Below the pieces are notes generated by a model. It did not search any database and was not told the DNA's origin. It saw nothing but the letters and a program-made list of their open reading frames with translations. 64,000 nt of DNA from positions 1 to 64,000 of the forward strand of contig QFPM01000006.1 of the NCBI GenBank assembly GCA_003248655.1, written 5' to 3'. This DNA comes from Microbacterium sp. (GTDB lineage Bacteria; Actinomycetota; Actinomycetes; Actinomycetales; Microbacteriaceae). Below, piece by piece: positions 37,540 through 46,161 of the stretch. A program made the translations under genes and the position numbers. Positions within the stretch are counted from its first letter, which is position 1. Every line of letters begins with the position of its first letter.

Positions 37540-37688
37540 CAGGCATCCCTTCGGTGAACCGCCGCTCCGCCCAGGTGTAACCGACACGACACAATCGGTA
37601 ATGGCAGAGAAATGTTCAAGGAGAACAGTAACGGAAAACGCCGTCGACGATCCGCCGGCGCCTGACGTCTCTTCGAAAGGCCAGCCTC

Positions 37689-38537
37689 ATGGTGACAGTG
37701 CGCGCCGCGATCACGCAGACGACGTGGACCGGTGACAAGGAGTCGATGCTCGACAAGCACGAGCAGTTCGCCCGGGATGCCGCCGCGCAAGGCGCGCAGG
37801 TCATCTGCTTCCAGGAACTGTTCTACGGCCCCTACTTCGGCATCACGCAGGACAAGAAGTACTACCGTTACGCGGAGCCTGCCGACGGCCCCATCGTGCA
37901 GCGCTTCGCGGCGCTCGCGAAAGAGCTCAGCATGGTCATGGTGCTCCCGATCTACGAAGAGGAGCAGACCGGCGTCTACTACAACACGGCTGTGGTGGTG
38001 GATGCCGACGGCACGATCCTCGGCAAGTACCGCAAGAACCACATCCCGCACGTCGAGAAGTTCTGGGAGAAGTTCTACTTCCGTCCGGGCAACCTCGGCT
38101 ACCCCGTGTTCGACACGGCGGTCGGCAAGGTCGGCGTCGTCATCTGCTACGACCGGCACTTCCCCGAAGGATGGCGCGAACTCGGCCTGAACGGGGCGCA
38201 CCTCGCCTTCAACCCGAACGCGACGAAGCCGGGTCTGTCGAACCGCCTGTGGGAGATCGAGCAGCCGGCCGCCGCCGTCGCGAATGGCTACTTCGTGCTC
38301 GCGCCCAACCGCGTCGGCCTCGAAGACAACGAGTACGGCGACGAGGCCGTGAACTTCTACGGCACGAGCCAGATCGTCGACCCGCGCGGCAACTACGTCG
38401 GCGCGCTCGGCTCGGGCGAGCACGAAGAGATCCTGATCCGCGACCTCGACCTGGACCTCGTCCAGCAGATGCGCGACGACTGGCAGTTCTACCGCGACCG
38501 CCGCCCCGACACCTACGGAGAGATCACCGCGCCATGA
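37689..38537 (+). CDS. Nitrilase-superfamily amidohydrolase, beta-ureidopropionase-like
   Basis: A 282-aa carbon-nitrogen hydrolase with the Glu-Lys-Cys triad: Glu43 (CFQELFYGPYF), Lys116 (KYRKNHIPH), Cys153 (VVICYDRHFPEGWRELG). The long match to the N-carbamoyl-amide group (KFWEKFYFRPG) suggests hydrolysis of N-carbamoyl-beta-alanine or a similar N-carbamoyl amino acid. It is the first gene of the run and overlaps the hydantoinase by 4 bp, matching consecutive pathway steps. Confidence 0.88.
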   Translation: MVTVRAAITQTTWTGDKESMLDKHEQFARDAAAQGAQVICFQELFYGPYFGITQDKKYYRYAEPADGPIVQRFAALAKELSMVMVLPIYEEEQTGVYYNTAVVVDADGTILGKYRKNHIPHVEKFWEKFYFRPGNLGYPVFDTAVGKVGVVICYDRHFPEGWRELGLNGAHLAFNPNATKPGLSNRLWEIEQPAAAVANGYFVLAPNRVGLEDNEYGDEAVNFYGTSQIVDPRGNYVGALGSGEHEEILIRDLDLDLVQQMRDDWQFYRDRRPDTYGEITAP

Positions 38538-39982
38538 GCACCACAGGGGCAACGACACTCATCACGGGCGGCACCGTCGTCTCGGCCACGGGCCGCACGG
38601 CCGCCGACGTCCTCGTCGACGGCGAGCAGATCGTCGCGGTGCTCGCGCCCGGCTCGACGCTCCTCGGCACCGACCTCGCGGCATCCGTCGACACCGTCAT
38701 CGACGCGACCGGCAAGTACGTCATCCCCGGCGGCATCGACGCGCACACGCACATGCAGCTGCCCTTCGGCGGCACGTCGGCATCCGACACGTTCGAGACC
38801 GGCACCCGCGCCGCGGCATGGGGTGGGACGACGACGATCGTCGACTTCGCCGTGCAGACCCAGGGCGGCGACGTCATGGACGGGCTCGCGCAGTGGCACG
38901 AGCTCGCCGCGGGAAACTGTGCGATCGACTACGGCTTCCACCAGATCATCGGCGGTGTCGACGACGCAGCCCTCGCGGCGATGCCGCGACTGATCGACGA
39001 GGGCGTCACGAGCTTCAAGATGTTCATGGCGTACCCGGGCGTCTTCTACGCGACGGATGACCAGATCCTCAAGGCCATGCAGATCGCCGCGGACACGGGC
39101 CTTCTCACGATGATGCACGCCGAGAACGGACCGGTCATCGACGTTCTCGCCGCACAGCTCGTCGAGAAGGGCAAGACCGACCCGTACTTCCACGGCGTCG
39201 CGCGCGCGTGGCAGATGGAGGAGGAGGCGACGCACCGCGCCATCATGCTGTCGCACCTCACCGGAGCGCCCCTCTACGTCGTGCACGTGAGCGCGAAGCA
39301 GGCCGTCGCGCAGCTCGCCGCAGCCCGCGACAACGGGCAGAACGTGTTCGGCGAGACCTGCCCGCAGTACCTCTACCTCTCGCTCGAAGAACAGCTCGGG
39401 GCATCCAGCGAGCAGTGGGGCGCGTTCGAGGGCGCGAAGTGGGTGTGCTCGACTCCGCTGCGCTCCCGCGCCGAAGGCCACCAGGACCACATGTGGCAGG
39501 CGCTGCGCACGAACGACCTGCAGATGGTCTCGACCGACCACTGCCCGTTCTGCATGAAGGATCAGAAGGAGCTCGGCCTCGGCGACTTCCGCAAGATTCC
39601 GAACGGCATCGGCTCGGTCGAACACCGCATGGACCTCATGTACCAGGGCGTCGTCACGGGCGAGCTGACCCTCGAGCGCTGGGTCGAGCTCACGAGCACG
39701 ACCCCGGCGCGCATGTTCGGCATGTACGGCAAGAAGGGCGTCATCGCCCCGGGCGCCGACGCCGACATCGTCGTGTACGACCCGAACGGGCACACGTCGA
39801 TCGGATACGACAAAACGCATCACATGAACATGGACCACTCCGCGTGGGAGGGCTTCGAGATCGACGGGCACGTCGACACCGTGCTCTCGCGCGGCAAGGT
39901 CATCGTCGACGACGGCGCCTACCTCGGCCGCAAGGGCGACGGCCGCTACGTCTCGCGCGGCCTCAGCCAGTACCTGATCTGA
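38534..39982 (+). CDS. hydA: Dihydropyrimidinase / D-hydantoinase
   Basis: A 482-aa cyclic amidohydrolase. Metal ligands: His71 and His73 (GGIDAHTHMQLP), carboxylated Lys162 (SFKMFMAYPG), later His in MMHAENG region and VVHVSAKQA, Asp in STDHCP. It opens dihydrouracil/dihydrothymine or hydantoins to N-carbamoyl amino acids, which the upstream enzyme would split. Start at ATG 38534 by overlap with the preceding stop. Confidence 0.9.
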   Translation: MSTTGATTLITGGTVVSATGRTAADVLVDGEQIVAVLAPGSTLLGTDLAASVDTVIDATGKYVIPGGIDAHTHMQLPFGGTSASDTFETGTRAAAWGGTTTIVDFAVQTQGGDVMDGLAQWHELAAGNCAIDYGFHQIIGGVDDAALAAMPRLIDEGVTSFKMFMAYPGVFYATDDQILKAMQIAADTGLLTMMHAENGPVIDVLAAQLVEKGKTDPYFHGVARAWQMEEEATHRAIMLSHLTGAPLYVVHVSAKQAVAQLAAARDNGQNVFGETCPQYLYLSLEEQLGASSEQWGAFEGAKWVCSTPLRSRAEGHQDHMWQALRTNDLQMVSTDHCPFCMKDQKELGLGDFRKIPNGIGSVEHRMDLMYQGVVTGELTLERWVELTSTTPARMFGMYGKKGVIAPGADADIVVYDPNGHTSIGYDKTHHMNMDHSAWEGFEIDGHVDTVLSRGKVIVDDGAYLGRKGDGRYVSRGLSQYLI

Positions 39983-39995
39983 CCTTCGGAGCAAC

Positions 39996-41024
39996 ATGGA
40001 TTTCGGTGTCGTCCTGCAGACCAATCCGCCCGCCGCGCGGACGGTGCAGCTCGCGCAGCTCGCCGAGGCGCACGGGTTCAGTCACGTCTGGACCTTCGAC
40101 TCGCACCTGCTGTGGGAAGAGCCCTACGTCATCCACTCGGCCATCCTGAACGCGACCAAGCGCATCGTCGTCGGCCCGTTCGTGACGAACCCCGCGACGC
40201 GGGACTGGACGGTGACGGCATCCGTCTTCGCGACGCTGAATGAGATGTACGGCAACCGCACGATCTGCGGCATCGGCCGCGGAGACTCCGCCGTGCGCGT
40301 CACGAACGGTAAGCCGACGACGCTGAAAGAGCTGCGCGAGGCGATCCACGTCATCCGCGAGCTTGGCAACTCGCGCCCGGTCGAGTACAACGGCGCGACG
40401 CTGCAGTTCCCGTGGAGTCGCGGGTCAGAGCTCGAGGTCTGGGTCGCCGCCTACGGGCCCCTCGCCCTCGCCCTGACGGGACAAGTCGGCGACGGCTTCA
40501 TCCTGCAGCTCGCCGACGTCGACATCGCCGCGTGGATGATCGCGACGGTCCGCGCCGCCGCCGAGAAGGCCGGACGCGATCCGGATGCCGTGAAGTTCTG
40601 TGTCGCGGCCCCCATGTACATCGGCGACGACACCCCCGAGTCCCGCGCGCACATGCGCGAGCAGTGCCGCTGGTTCGGCGGGATGGTCGGCAACCACGTC
40701 GCCGACATCGTCTCGAAGTACGGCACCGACGGCGACGTGCCCCAGGCGCTCACCGACTACATCGCGGGGCGCACGGGCTACGACTACAACTCGCACGGAC
40801 GCAGCAACAACGACCACGTCGACTTCGTGCCCGACGAGATCGTCGAAAGGTTCTGCGTGCTCGGCACCGCCGCCGAGCACATCGCGAAGCTCGAGCAGCT
40901 GCGCGAGCTCGGCGTCACCCAGTTCGCCGGGTACCTGCAGCACGACAACAAAGAAGAGACGATGCGCGTGTACGGCGAGACGGTCATCCCCGCTCTCGCC
41001 GAGAAGGTGACGGCGAAAGCGTGA
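39996..41024 (+). CDS. LLM-class flavin/F420-dependent oxidoreductase
   Basis: A 342-aa luciferase-like monooxygenase-fold protein (MDFGVVLQTNPPAARTVQLA; HVWTFDSHLLWEEPYV; ICGIGRGDSAVR; VWVAAYGPLALALTGQVGDG). It resembles the TIGR03842-type group often encoded beside hydantoinases. No classical dihydropyrimidine dehydrogenase is present, so this enzyme may perform the ring-reduction or an oxidation step. Whether it uses F420 or FMN cannot be read from sequence; the F420 genes in the same run favour F420 (inference). Confidence 0.8.
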   Translation: MDFGVVLQTNPPAARTVQLAQLAEAHGFSHVWTFDSHLLWEEPYVIHSAILNATKRIVVGPFVTNPATRDWTVTASVFATLNEMYGNRTICGIGRGDSAVRVTNGKPTTLKELREAIHVIRELGNSRPVEYNGATLQFPWSRGSELEVWVAAYGPLALALTGQVGDGFILQLADVDIAAWMIATVRAAAEKAGRDPDAVKFCVAAPMYIGDDTPESRAHMREQCRWFGGMVGNHVADIVSKYGTDGDVPQALTDYIAGRTGYDYNSHGRSNNDHVDFVPDEIVERFCVLGTAAEHIAKLEQLRELGVTQFAGYLQHDNKEETMRVYGETVIPALAEKVTAKA

Positions 41025-41917
41025 CGCGCCGCACGGTGTCCGCGTGGGCATGGGGAGTGGCCGGCATCCTCGCCGTCGCGGCGGTGTGGGAGCTCTACAA
41101 GCTGCTCGGGCCCGCCGACGGAGTCGTTCTCGGGGGGAACTCGGACGAGACCGGATCGGGCCTGCGCATCCTGCCGCGCACGAACGACCGCGCGATGCCG
41201 CACGTGTGGACGATGATCGCGCGGCTGTTCGACCCGACGAGCGGCGCCGCGACGCCGCCGCTGTGGCAGACAGTGCTGCAGGGCGCGCTCATCACGTTCG
41301 GCATCGCGCTCGTCGGGTGGGTCATCGGCGTCATCGTCGGCATGGCGTTCGCCCTGCTCATGCAGCGCTGGCGCCTCGTCGAGTGGGGCCTGCTGCCGTG
41401 GATCGTCGTGTCGCAGACGGTACCGCTCATCGCGTTCGCGCCGATCGTGGCGCGCTTCGGCAACCAGGTCGACCGCGCGATCATGCCGTGGCCCGAGTGG
41501 CTGTCGGTCGCCGTCATCGCCTCGTACCTCGCGTTCTTCCCCGTCGCGATCGGAGGGCTTCGCGGATTGAACTCGCCGGATGCCATCCACCTCGACCTCA
41601 TGCGCAGCTATGCCGCCGGGTACGGCCGGACGCTCTGGAACCTGCGCCTTCCGGCCGCCGTCCCGTACCTGCTGCCGGCGCTGCGCCTCGCCGCCGCGAG
41701 CGCCGTCGTCGGCGCCGTCGTCGCCGAGGTCTCGATCGGCATGCGCGGAGGACTCGGCCGGATGCTGCTGCAGATGGCCCAGTCGGCCTCCGCCGACCCG
41801 GCGCTGCCGTGGGCGCCCCTCTTCGGTGCCGTGCTGATCGGGCTCGTCGCCGCGGGCGGAGTGGCGCTCCTCGGCTCGAGCCTGGGTCGCTATCGCCGAG
41901 GGGAGGCGGCGGCATGA
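41021..41917 (+). CDS. ABC importer permease (nitrate/taurine/pyrimidine type)
   Basis: A 298-aa permease starting at GTG 41021 in a GTGA overlap with the previous stop. It has about six membrane helices, with the BPD_transp_1 coupling loop around AAGYGRTLWNLRLPAAVPYL and DLMRSY. The periplasmic segment after helix 1 is long. It pairs with the permease at 42753 and the ATPase between them. Confidence 0.85.
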   Translation: MTRRTVSAWAWGVAGILAVAAVWELYKLLGPADGVVLGGNSDETGSGLRILPRTNDRAMPHVWTMIARLFDPTSGAATPPLWQTVLQGALITFGIALVGWVIGVIVGMAFALLMQRWRLVEWGLLPWIVVSQTVPLIAFAPIVARFGNQVDRAIMPWPEWLSVAVIASYLAFFPVAIGGLRGLNSPDAIHLDLMRSYAAGYGRTLWNLRLPAAVPYLLPALRLAAASAVVGAVVAEVSIGMRGGLGRMLLQMAQSASADPALPWAPLFGAVLIGLVAAGGVALLGSSLGRYRRGEAAA

Positions 41918-42756
41918 GCGCCCCGGCAGTGCTCGCCGTCCACGCCGCGGGCGTCGATCGTGTCTTTGGTGGTGCTGGCGGCAAGGCCGGCAAGGCCGGC
42001 AAGGCCGGCAAGGGCAAGGCTCAGCAGGTGCAGGCGCTCGCGGGCGTCGACCTCGACGTCGCCGAGGGCGAGTTCGTCTCGCTGATCGGGCCGTCCGGAT
42101 GCGGCAAGTCGACGCTCATGCGACTCATCGCCGACCTCGATCAGCCGACGTCCGGGTCGATCGAGGTATTCGGCAAGCCCGCGTCGCGCGCGCGGCGTGA
42201 GCAGGACTATGGCATCGCGTTCCAGCAGGCGGGGCTGTTGCCCTGGCGCACCGTCCTGCAGAACATCGCCCTGCCGCTCGAACTGCACGGCGCATCGCAC
42301 GCCGACCGCACGTCGCGCGCGGCGGAGCTCGCCGACCTCGTCGGCCTGTCGGAGTTCTCGTCGCGCTACCCGGACGAGCTTTCCGGCGGCATGCAGCAGC
42401 GCGTCGCGATCGCGCGCGCCCTTGCGACCAAGCCCCGGCTCCTGCTCATGGACGAGCCGTTCGGCGCCCTCGACGAGATGACGCGCGAGCGGATGCAGAC
42501 CGAGCTCATCCGCATCACCGTCGAGACGGGCGCCGCGGTCGTGTTCGTCACGCACTCGATCCCCGAGGCGGTCTACCTCTCCGATCGCGTCGTCGTGATG
42601 TCGCCGCGCCCGGGCCGCATCACCCAGGTGCTCGACGTCGGCTTTGGCGACGACCGGCCCGAGCTCCTGCGCGAGGCGCCGGAGTTCTTCGAGCGCGTGA
42701 CCGCCGTGCGCGAAGCGCTGCACGGCCAGCCCGTCGAGCGAGCGAACGAGCGATGA
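41914..42756 (+). CDS. ABC importer ATPase with Gly-Lys repeat insertion
   Basis: A 280-aa SsuB/TauB/ThiZ-type ATPase: Walker A GPSGCGKST, Q-loop AFQQAGLLPWR, signature LSGGMQQR, Walker B LLLMDEPFGALDE, switch His in VTHSIPEAV. Between the first strand and Walker A (about residues 22-35) is an unusual GGKAGKAGKAGKGK stretch made by tandem 9-bp DNA repeats (41970-42014). It overlaps both permease genes by 4 bp. The insertion is probably a surface loop that can vary by slippage. Confidence 0.88.
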   Translation: MSAPAVLAVHAAGVDRVFGGAGGKAGKAGKAGKGKAQQVQALAGVDLDVAEGEFVSLIGPSGCGKSTLMRLIADLDQPTSGSIEVFGKPASRARREQDYGIAFQQAGLLPWRTVLQNIALPLELHGASHADRTSRAAELADLVGLSEFSSRYPDELSGGMQQRVAIARALATKPRLLLMDEPFGALDEMTRERMQTELIRITVETGAAVVFVTHSIPEAVYLSDRVVVMSPRPGRITQVLDVGFGDDRPELLREAPEFFERVTAVREALHGQPVERANER

Positions 42757-43520
42757 CGGCCACCGCCGAACGCATCGCCCGGGTCGCCGCCCCGGTGGTC
42801 GTCGGCGTGCTGCTGCTCGCGCTGTGGCAGCTCGTCTCGGGCGTCAAGACGGGGCGGCTCACCCTCCTTCCCGGCCCCGCGGCCGTCATCGAGGCGTTCA
42901 CCGGCAACGTCGGCATCATCGCCGAGGATGCCGTCGTCACCGCCGGGAACGCCCTCGTCGGCCTCGTCGCGGGAACCGTCGTCGCCGTCATCCTCGCGGG
43001 ACTCGCGGCGTGGCTGCGCCCCATCGACCACCTGACGGCGCCGGTGATCGCGGCGATCGCGGTCGTCCCGATCGTGGCGCTCACGCCGCTGCTCAACACG
43101 ATGTTCGGCGCATCGAGCCAGTACGGCCGCCAGCTCGTCGCGGCGATCGCGTCGTTCGTTCCCGTCTACGTCAATGTCCTGCGCGGCCTTCGCCAAGCCC
43201 GGCCGGTGCAGCGCGACCTGTTCCGCGCGTACGCGGCATCCGGAGGTCAGGAGTTCCGAAAGCTCACGATGCCGACGGCGCTCCCGTACCTCGTCACGGG
43301 CGTGCGCGTCGCGAGCTCGCTCGCGGTCATCTCCGCGCTCGTCGCCGAGTACTTCGGCGGCCCCTCCGACGGCCTCGGCACCGCGATCGCGAGCTACGCG
43401 AAGACCGGGAACCAGGCCCTCGCCCTTGCTTACGTCGGGGCCTCGATCATCGTCGGCCTCATCTTCTTCCTCGTGACCGTGCTCGCCGAGCGCCTGGCCA
43501 CGCGGCGGAGGCCGACCTGA
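42753..43520 (+). CDS. ABC importer permease (second subunit)
   Basis: A 255-aa permease with about six helices and the coupling loop AASGGQEFRKLTMPTALPYL. VGVLLLALWQLVSGVKTG at the start is typical of SsuC/ThiX-type permeases. Two permeases with one ATPase suggest a heterodimeric channel. It ends 61 bp before the binding protein gene. Confidence 0.85.
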   Translation: MTATAERIARVAAPVVVGVLLLALWQLVSGVKTGRLTLLPGPAAVIEAFTGNVGIIAEDAVVTAGNALVGLVAGTVVAVILAGLAAWLRPIDHLTAPVIAAIAVVPIVALTPLLNTMFGASSQYGRQLVAAIASFVPVYVNVLRGLRQARPVQRDLFRAYAASGGQEFRKLTMPTALPYLVTGVRVASSLAVISALVAEYFGGPSDGLGTAIASYAKTGNQALALAYVGASIIVGLIFFLVTVLAERLATRRRPT

Positions 43521-43581
43521 CCTCACGGCCTCGTCGACCTCGTCCCACCCCTGCATCATCCGAACACCCGAAAGGAAAACC

Positions 43582-44757
43582 ATGCGACACAGCACACGAC
43601 GCGGGCTCCTCGTTGCCGCCGCGGTGACGACGACGGCTCTCGCACTCTCCGCCTGCTCGGGCTCGACGAGCCCCGCTCCGACCGAGAGCGGAGATGCGGA
43701 CTTCACGCCGATCACCGACATCTCGCTGCAGCTGCAGTGGCTGCCGCAGGCGCAGTTCGCCGGCTACTACATCGCACAGGAGAAGGGCTTCTTCGAAGAG
43801 GAGGGCTTCGACAACGTCGAGATCGTCCCCTCCGGCGGCGACATCGTGCCGCAGGATGCCCTCGCCGCCGGCGACGTCGACTTCGCGATCGCCTGGGTGC
43901 CGAAGGTGCTCGGCACGATCGAGTCGTCCGGTGTCGAACTCACCGACATCGCGCAGGTGTTCCAGAAGTCGGGCACGACGCAGGTCTCGTGGGCCGACTC
44001 GGGCATCACGAGCGTCGCCGACTTCGAGGGCAAGCGCATCGGCTCGTGGGGCTTCGGCAACGAGTGGGAGATCTTCGCGGCGATGGCCGCGGAAGACCTC
44101 GACGCGTCGACCGTCTCGATCACGACGCAGGACTTCTCGATGAACGCGCTGCTCGACGGCGACGTCGACGCCGCCCAGGCGATGACCTACAACGAGCTCG
44201 CGCAGGTGCTCGAGACGGTCAACCCCGCCACGGGCAAGCTCTACACGCTCGACGACCTCAACGTCATCCACTACGAAGACACCGAGGGCGCGATGCTGCA
44301 GGATGCCATCTGGGCAGACACCCAGCGACTCGCCGACGACCCGGCGTACGCCGATGCGGCCGTGCGCTTCCTCAAGGCGATCATCAAGGGCTGGGTCTAC
44401 GCGCGCGACAACGTCGAAGACGGCGCCGATATCGTCTGGGACGTCGCCTCGAACGCGGAGCTCGCCTACCCGGTGGGCCCCGTGCACCAGCTGTGGCAGC
44501 TCAACGAGGTCAACAAGCTCATCTGGACCGACGCGCCGTTCGGCACGATCGAGCAGGATGCCTGGGACAAGACGGTCGCGGGTGCTCTCGCCGCCGTGAA
44601 CCAGGACGGCATGAACCTCATCACGGAGGAGCCGCCGGCATCCGCGTTCTCGAACGAGTACATCGAGAAGGCGCTCGCCGAACTCGAAGCCGACGGATTC
44701 GACGTCTCGGGCAGCTACACGCCGATTGACGTCACCCTCACCGAGGGCGGACAGTAA
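43582..44757 (+). CDS. NMT1/THI5-like substrate-binding lipoprotein
   Basis: A 391-aa lipoprotein: signal peptide with lipobox LSAC (Cys about 27), then an NMT1/THI5-like fold (LQLQWLPQAQFAGYYIAQEK; EIVPSGGDIVPQDALAAGDV; GKRIGSWGFGNEWEI). Family members bind pyrimidines such as hydroxymethylpyrimidine precursors, riboflavin, nitrate or sulfonates. With a dihydropyrimidinase and ureidopropionase downstream of uptake, a pyrimidine or hydantoin ligand is likely (inference). A hairpin right after the stop may lower expression of later genes. Confidence 0.88.
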   Translation: MRHSTRRGLLVAAAVTTTALALSACSGSTSPAPTESGDADFTPITDISLQLQWLPQAQFAGYYIAQEKGFFEEEGFDNVEIVPSGGDIVPQDALAAGDVDFAIAWVPKVLGTIESSGVELTDIAQVFQKSGTTQVSWADSGITSVADFEGKRIGSWGFGNEWEIFAAMAAEDLDASTVSITTQDFSMNALLDGDVDAAQAMTYNELAQVLETVNPATGKLYTLDDLNVIHYEDTEGAMLQDAIWADTQRLADDPAYADAAVRFLKAIIKGWVYARDNVEDGADIVWDVASNAELAYPVGPVHQLWQLNEVNKLIWTDAPFGTIEQDAWDKTVAGALAAVNQDGMNLITEEPPASAFSNEYIEKALAELEADGFDVSGSYTPIDVTLTEGGQ

Positions 44758-44762
44758 TACCC

Positions 44763-44796
44763 TGCAGCCCGGGCGGCATGCGTCGCCCGGGCTGCA
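44763..44796 (+). terminator. Intra-operon hairpin (attenuating terminator)
   Basis: TGCAGCCCGGGCG (44763-44775) pairs with CGCCCGGGCTGCA (44784-44796), a perfect 13-bp stem 5 bp after the lipoprotein stop. It may make the binding protein more abundant than downstream products, as is common in ABC operons. Confidence 0.75.
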
Positions 44797-44818
44797 CCAC
44801 CCCGTTCTCAGGAGCATC

Positions 44819-46138
44819 ATGACGACGACCGACGCACTTACCGACCTCGACGATCTGACCCGCGCGCTCGATCGCGCACACGTCTTCCACTCGTGGTCGG
44901 CGCAGGCGCAGATCTCGCCCTTCCCGATCGCGGGCGGGCGAGGGACGACCGTGTGGGACCACTCCGGTCGCACGTGGCTCGACTTCTCGAGCCAGCTCGT
45001 CAACGTCAACATCGGACACCAGCATCCGGCCGTCGTCGCCGCGATCACCGAGCAGGCACAGCTTCTGACGACGATCGCCCCCTCGACCGCGAACCTCGCG
45101 CGCGGGCGGGCGGCAGAACTCATCGCGAGCGTCGCGCCGAGCGGTTTCGAGAAGGTCTTCTTCACGAACGGCGGCGCGGATGCCAACGAGAACGCCATCC
45201 GCATGGCGCGTCTGCACACCGGTCGCACCAAGGTGCTCTCGCAGTACCGCTCGTACCACGGCAACACCGGGGCGGCGATCGTCGCGACGGGTGACTGGCG
45301 ACGGATGCCGAACGAGTACGCGCACGGTCACGCCCACTTCTTCGGCCCTTATCTGTACCGCAGCGAGTTCTGGGCGCAGACGCCCGAAGAGGAGTGCGCG
45401 CGGGCTCTGCACCACCTCCGCCGCGTGATCGTGTCGGAGGGGCCGGCGACGATCGCCGCGATCCTCATCGAGTCGATCCCCGGCACCGCCGGCATCCTCG
45501 TTCCGCCGGACGGCTACCTCGCGGGCGTGCGCGCCCTCGCCGACGAGTTCGGCATCGTGCTCATCCTCGACGAGGTGATGGCCGGGTTCGGCCGCACCGG
45601 ATCGTGGTTCGCGTTCGAGCGGCACGGCGTCACGCCCGACCTCATCACGTTCGCGAAGGGCGTGAACTCGGGCTACGTGCCGATCGGCGGCGTGCTGATC
45701 TCGGATGCCATCGCGTCGGACTTCGACGACCACGTCTTCCCGGGTGGGCTCACCTACTCGGGGCACCCGCTCGCGGCGGCCTCCGTCGTTGGTGCGCTCA
45801 CGGCGATGAAGACCGAGGGGATCGTGGAGAACGCGCACACGATCGGTCGCGACGTGCTCGGCCCCGCGCTCGCGGATCTCGCCGAACGCCACGAGGTCAT
45901 CGGCGAGGTGCGCGGCGAGGGCGTCTTCTGGGCGCTCGAGCTCGTCGCCGATCGCGCCACGCGCGAGCCGCTGCCGGCGGCGTCGGTCGGCAAGGTCAAG
46001 GGTGCGCTGTTCGAGGCGGGGCTCCTGCCCTTCATCGCCGAGAACCGCATCCACGTCGTGCCGCCGTGCACCGTCACCACCGACGAGGTCGCACAGGCCA
46101 TCGAGATCTACGACGCCGTGCTCGGCGCAGCGTCCTGA
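44819..46138 (+). CDS. Class III (omega) aminotransferase
   Basis: A 439-aa aminotransferase: FFTNGGADANENAIRMARL, YRSYHGNTGAA, LILDEVMAGFGRTGSWFAFE and PLP-lysine region LITFAKGVNSGYVPIGGVL. Omega-aminotransferases of this group convert beta-alanine, GABA or taurine. After a dihydropyrimidinase and ureidopropionase, beta-alanine to malonate semialdehyde is the natural step (inference). Start at ATG 44819 with CAGGAG upstream. Confidence 0.88.
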   Translation: MTTTDALTDLDDLTRALDRAHVFHSWSAQAQISPFPIAGGRGTTVWDHSGRTWLDFSSQLVNVNIGHQHPAVVAAITEQAQLLTTIAPSTANLARGRAAELIASVAPSGFEKVFFTNGGADANENAIRMARLHTGRTKVLSQYRSYHGNTGAAIVATGDWRRMPNEYAHGHAHFFGPYLYRSEFWAQTPEEECARALHHLRRVIVSEGPATIAAILIESIPGTAGILVPPDGYLAGVRALADEFGIVLILDEVMAGFGRTGSWFAFERHGVTPDLITFAKGVNSGYVPIGGVLISDAIASDFDDHVFPGGLTYSGHPLAAASVVGALTAMKTEGIVENAHTIGRDVLGPALADLAERHEVIGEVRGEGVFWALELVADRATREPLPAASVGKVKGALFEAGLLPFIAENRIHVVPPCTVTTDEVAQAIEIYDAVLGAAS

Positions 46139-46161
46139 CCGGGCCGGGCGAAGGCCGAACC

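Noticed and set aside
45394..46161. Extension of the FO synthase frame into the aminotransferase gene
   Set aside because: It is a GC-rich shadow frame; GTG 46162 has a ribosome site and starts the CofG domain.
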